Positions 62,305-64,000 of a stretch of DNA of 64,000 bases are shown piece after piece. How positions within the stretch are numbered: the first letter of the stretch is position 1; every line of letters starts with the position of its first letter. This DNA is from Clostridiales bacterium (lineage in GTDB: Bacteria; Bacillota; Clostridia; Christensenellales; DUVY01), in the NCBI GenBank assembly GCA_012840805.1, contig DUVY01000038.1, forward strand, positions 1 through 64,000. The letters are read 5' to 3'. The position numbers were made by a program, and so were the translations under genes. The notes below the pieces were generated by a model. The model was not told the origin of the DNA and searched no databases. It saw nothing but the letters and a program-made list of their open reading frames with translations.

Positions 62305-63447
62305 ATGAAAAAAGCAATTATTATAAGATATGGAGAAATACACCTAAAAGGCGCTAACAGAAGCTACTTTGAAAGGCTTCTAGCTGATAACATCAAATAC
62401 GCGCTAAAGAATTACCAATATGAGCTCAAAATTATAAGAGGGCGTTATATTATTACAGGCTTTGATGAAGAAGACGCGATAATTGCCAAGCTTTCCAAAG
62501 TGTTTGGAATACATTCTTATAGTTTAGGTTATATGATCCCTACAGATTTGCAGACCATAAAACAAACAGCGCTAAATATTCTTGAGCATTGTCGCTCTTT
62601 TAAAGTCAGCACCAATAGAGCGGACAAAACATTTCCCAAAAACTCTCAACAAATCAGCGCAGAGGTGGGAGCGTTTATATTAACAAACAAACCCGAGTTG
62701 AAAGTAGATTTGCATAATCCCGATATGACGGTCTTTTTGGATTTGAGAGAGGACGGCAATACTTATGTCTATTCCAGCAGCATATCCGGGCTTGGCGGTT
62801 TGCCAGTCGGATGTAGCGGAAAAGGCATGCTTATGCTATCGGGCGGGATTGACAGCCCTGTGGCGGGATTTATGATGGCAAAAAGAGGTCTTAAACTTAA
62901 CGGCGCGCATTTTTTTAGTTTCCCATATACAAGCGAATTGGCAAAAGATAAGGTTATCCAATTATCTAAAATCTTATCTGAATATAACAACGGCTTTGAT
63001 TTGTATATTGTGCCTTTTACCAAAATCCAAGAAAAAATTAACAGTCTTAACACCTCTTATACAGTTATATTAATGCGAAGATATATGATGCGCATTGCCA
63101 ACATTTTGGCGCAAAAATTTGGTTGCAAAGCGGTGATAACAGGAGAGAGTTTAGGGCAAGTGGCGAGTCAAACATTGGAAAGTTTGGCTGTTACCGATCA
63201 TATTTCTAAGCTTCCTGTTTTTAGACCGTTAATAGGGATGGATAAAGCCGAGATAATAGAAATAAGTCAAAAGATAGAGACATACGATGTGTCTATTTTG
63301 CCTTATGACGATTGCTGCACTATTTTTATTCCAAAGCATCCTGTAACAAAACCTAGTTTAAAATCCATAGAAAAAATTGAAAAAATCTTAGAACTTGACG
63401 ACTTAATTATAGAGTCTATCAATAATACCGAGTTAATAAAAATCTAA
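62305..63447 (+). CDS. thiI: tRNA 4-thiouridine synthase ThiI
   Basis: ThiI thiolates U8 of tRNA. The 380 residues hold an N-terminal ferredoxin-like region with RYGEIHLKGANRSYFE, a THUMP domain (KTFPKNSQQISAEVGAFIL), then a PP-loop ATPase with MLSGGIDSPVAGFMMAKRG. TGESLGQVASQT and YDDCCTIFIPKHPVT follow. The C-terminal rhodanese domain of E. coli ThiI is absent, as in Firmicutes, so a cysteine desulfurase must supply sulfur more directly. It overlaps the convergent penicillin-binding protein gene by 4 bases. Confidence 0.97.
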   Translation: MKKAIIIRYGEIHLKGANRSYFERLLADNIKYALKNYQYELKIIRGRYIITGFDEEDAIIAKLSKVFGIHSYSLGYMIPTDLQTIKQTALNILEHCRSFKVSTNRADKTFPKNSQQISAEVGAFILTNKPELKVDLHNPDMTVFLDLREDGNTYVYSSSISGLGGLPVGCSGKGMLMLSGGIDSPVAGFMMAKRGLKLNGAHFFSFPYTSELAKDKVIQLSKILSEYNNGFDLYIVPFTKIQEKINSLNTSYTVILMRRYMMRIANILAQKFGCKAVITGESLGQVASQTLESLAVTDHISKLPVFRPLIGMDKAEIIEISQKIETYDVSILPYDDCCTIFIPKHPVTKPSLKSIEKIEKILELDDLIIESINNTELIKI

Positions 63448-64000
63448 TAATTAGTCGCTTTTTGACTTTTAGTTTTTTTACTTTTTATCAATTCAATCAT
63501 TATTTCCATAAATGATTTTTTCTTGCTATTCAAGCTATCAGCTTTTGATTTAATTTCCCATTTTATATTAATGGCGCGTGGCGGCAAGTTATTAATAGAA
63601 AAAATCTCGCGCTTTTTATATCTTGGCGCGGACAGCGCGTTTGCCAAAACCAAATTTTGATTTTTATTATATTCAACCAAATCAATATCGGCATAAACTA
63701 TAGTCTTAGGTCTAACAAAATCGTGCGGGGGGTTATCCTTATACAAGGAGTTATTTATATTTTTTGTAATCATAGTGGGATATGTTCCGCCTGTTACATT
63801 GCGTGCCAACGCGCCTTTTTCGTCATTGGAAAGATTACCAAGCCAAATCCCGATTGTATGCTTTGAAGTATAAGAAACGCAATACGCATCGTTATTTTGC
63901 GAAGATTTCATATAACTATTTGTGCCAGTTTTTGCAGCTATTTGATAAGGGCAATCCCTAAGCCGCTTAGCCGTACCTTCTTTTGCGGCGGTCTGAAGCA
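63444..64000 (-). CDS. Class A penicillin-binding protein, C-terminal part (continues past the window)
   Basis: The gene is read on the minus strand and is open to the right edge at 64000. About 185 residues are visible. A GTAKRL segment is followed by AAKTGTNSY, which is the transpeptidase KTG motif, then a WLGNLSND strand region, TYPTMITKNIN and a basic Lys-rich tail ending KSQKATNY. These fit the end of a penicillin-binding transpeptidase domain that crosslinks peptidoglycan. The glycosyltransferase domain and SxxK lie outside, so class A rather than B is only probable. Confidence 0.83.
   Translation of the reverse strand, partial: LQTAAKEGTAKRLRDCPYQIAAKTGTNSYMKSSQNNDAYCVSYTSKHTIGIWLGNLSNDEKGALARNVTGGTYPTMITKNINNSLYKDNPPHDFVRPKTIVYADIDLVEYNKNQNLVLANALSAPRYKKREIFSINNLPPRAINIKWEIKSKADSLNSKKKSFMEIMIELIKSKKTKSQKATNY

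Noticed and set aside
1-64000. CRISPR arrays, insertion sequences, tRNA or rRNA genes
   Set aside because: I saw no regularly spaced repeats, transposase frames with inverted ends, or tRNA-like cloverleaf sequences in the window.

Overview
This window is chromosomal DNA from an AT-rich, endospore-forming, anaerobic Firmicute of the Clostridia type. The endospore genes (a complete spoIIIA operon, spoIIAA-spoIIAB-sigF, sigK, spoVAC-D-E, yunB), two T-box leaders, the Firmicutes order of housekeeping genes and an anaerobe-style oxygen-defence set (flavodiiron protein, rubredoxin, rubrerythrin, superoxide dismutase) all point there. I see no phage, insertion sequence, CRISPR array, tRNA or rRNA. 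This is mostly core genome with a few unusual pieces.

Layout. 1-13.8 kb: the end of rseP, then ispG, a PolC-derived exonuclease that lacks the polymerase, and the translation/RNA operon rimP-nusA-rnpM-ylxQ-infB-rbfA-nrnA-truB-ribF, followed by an Nfo-like TIM-barrel protein, a Xaa-Pro peptidase, efp and a flavin-reductase-like gene without a normal start codon. 13.8-19 kb: spoIIIAA-AH, with an in-frame TAA inside spoIIIAB. 19-27.6 kb: asp23-amaP-nusB-folD-xseA-xseB-ispA, then a structured RNA of about 580 nt, a four-helix membrane protein, and dxs. This is the known context of OLE RNA and its partner OapA, and I call them as such. 27.6-37.3 kb: a regulator, a three-gene glycosyltransferase/acyltransferase/CrtO-like membrane set, sod, an ABC exporter, flavodiiron protein, rubredoxin, a flavin reductase and sigK. 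37.5-45 kb: one 2524-residue cyclic beta-1,2-glucan synthase-like protein (GT84 + glucoamylase-like + GH94). 45-54 kb: rarA, rubrerythrin, the spoIIA operon, T-box-serS, a frameshifted secreted-protein gene, spoVA and yunB. 54-64 kb: T-box-pheST, mutS2, a membrane protein, cysteine desulfurase-thiI and the end of a class A penicillin-binding protein.

How it fits together. The sporulation genes cover forespore commitment (SigF and its switch), the feeding-tube channel (SpoIIIA), late mother-cell transcription (SigK) and dipicolinate uptake (SpoVA). IspG, IspA and Dxs belong to the MEP isoprenoid route, and the OLE RNA lies between two of them. The strongest second-look items are the OLE RNA locus with its own promoter and a 17-bp hairpin before oapA, the polymerase-less PolC at the normal polC position, the nonsense codon in spoIIIAB, the 10-bp tandem duplication that breaks a signal-peptide gene, and the giant glucan synthase next to sigK.
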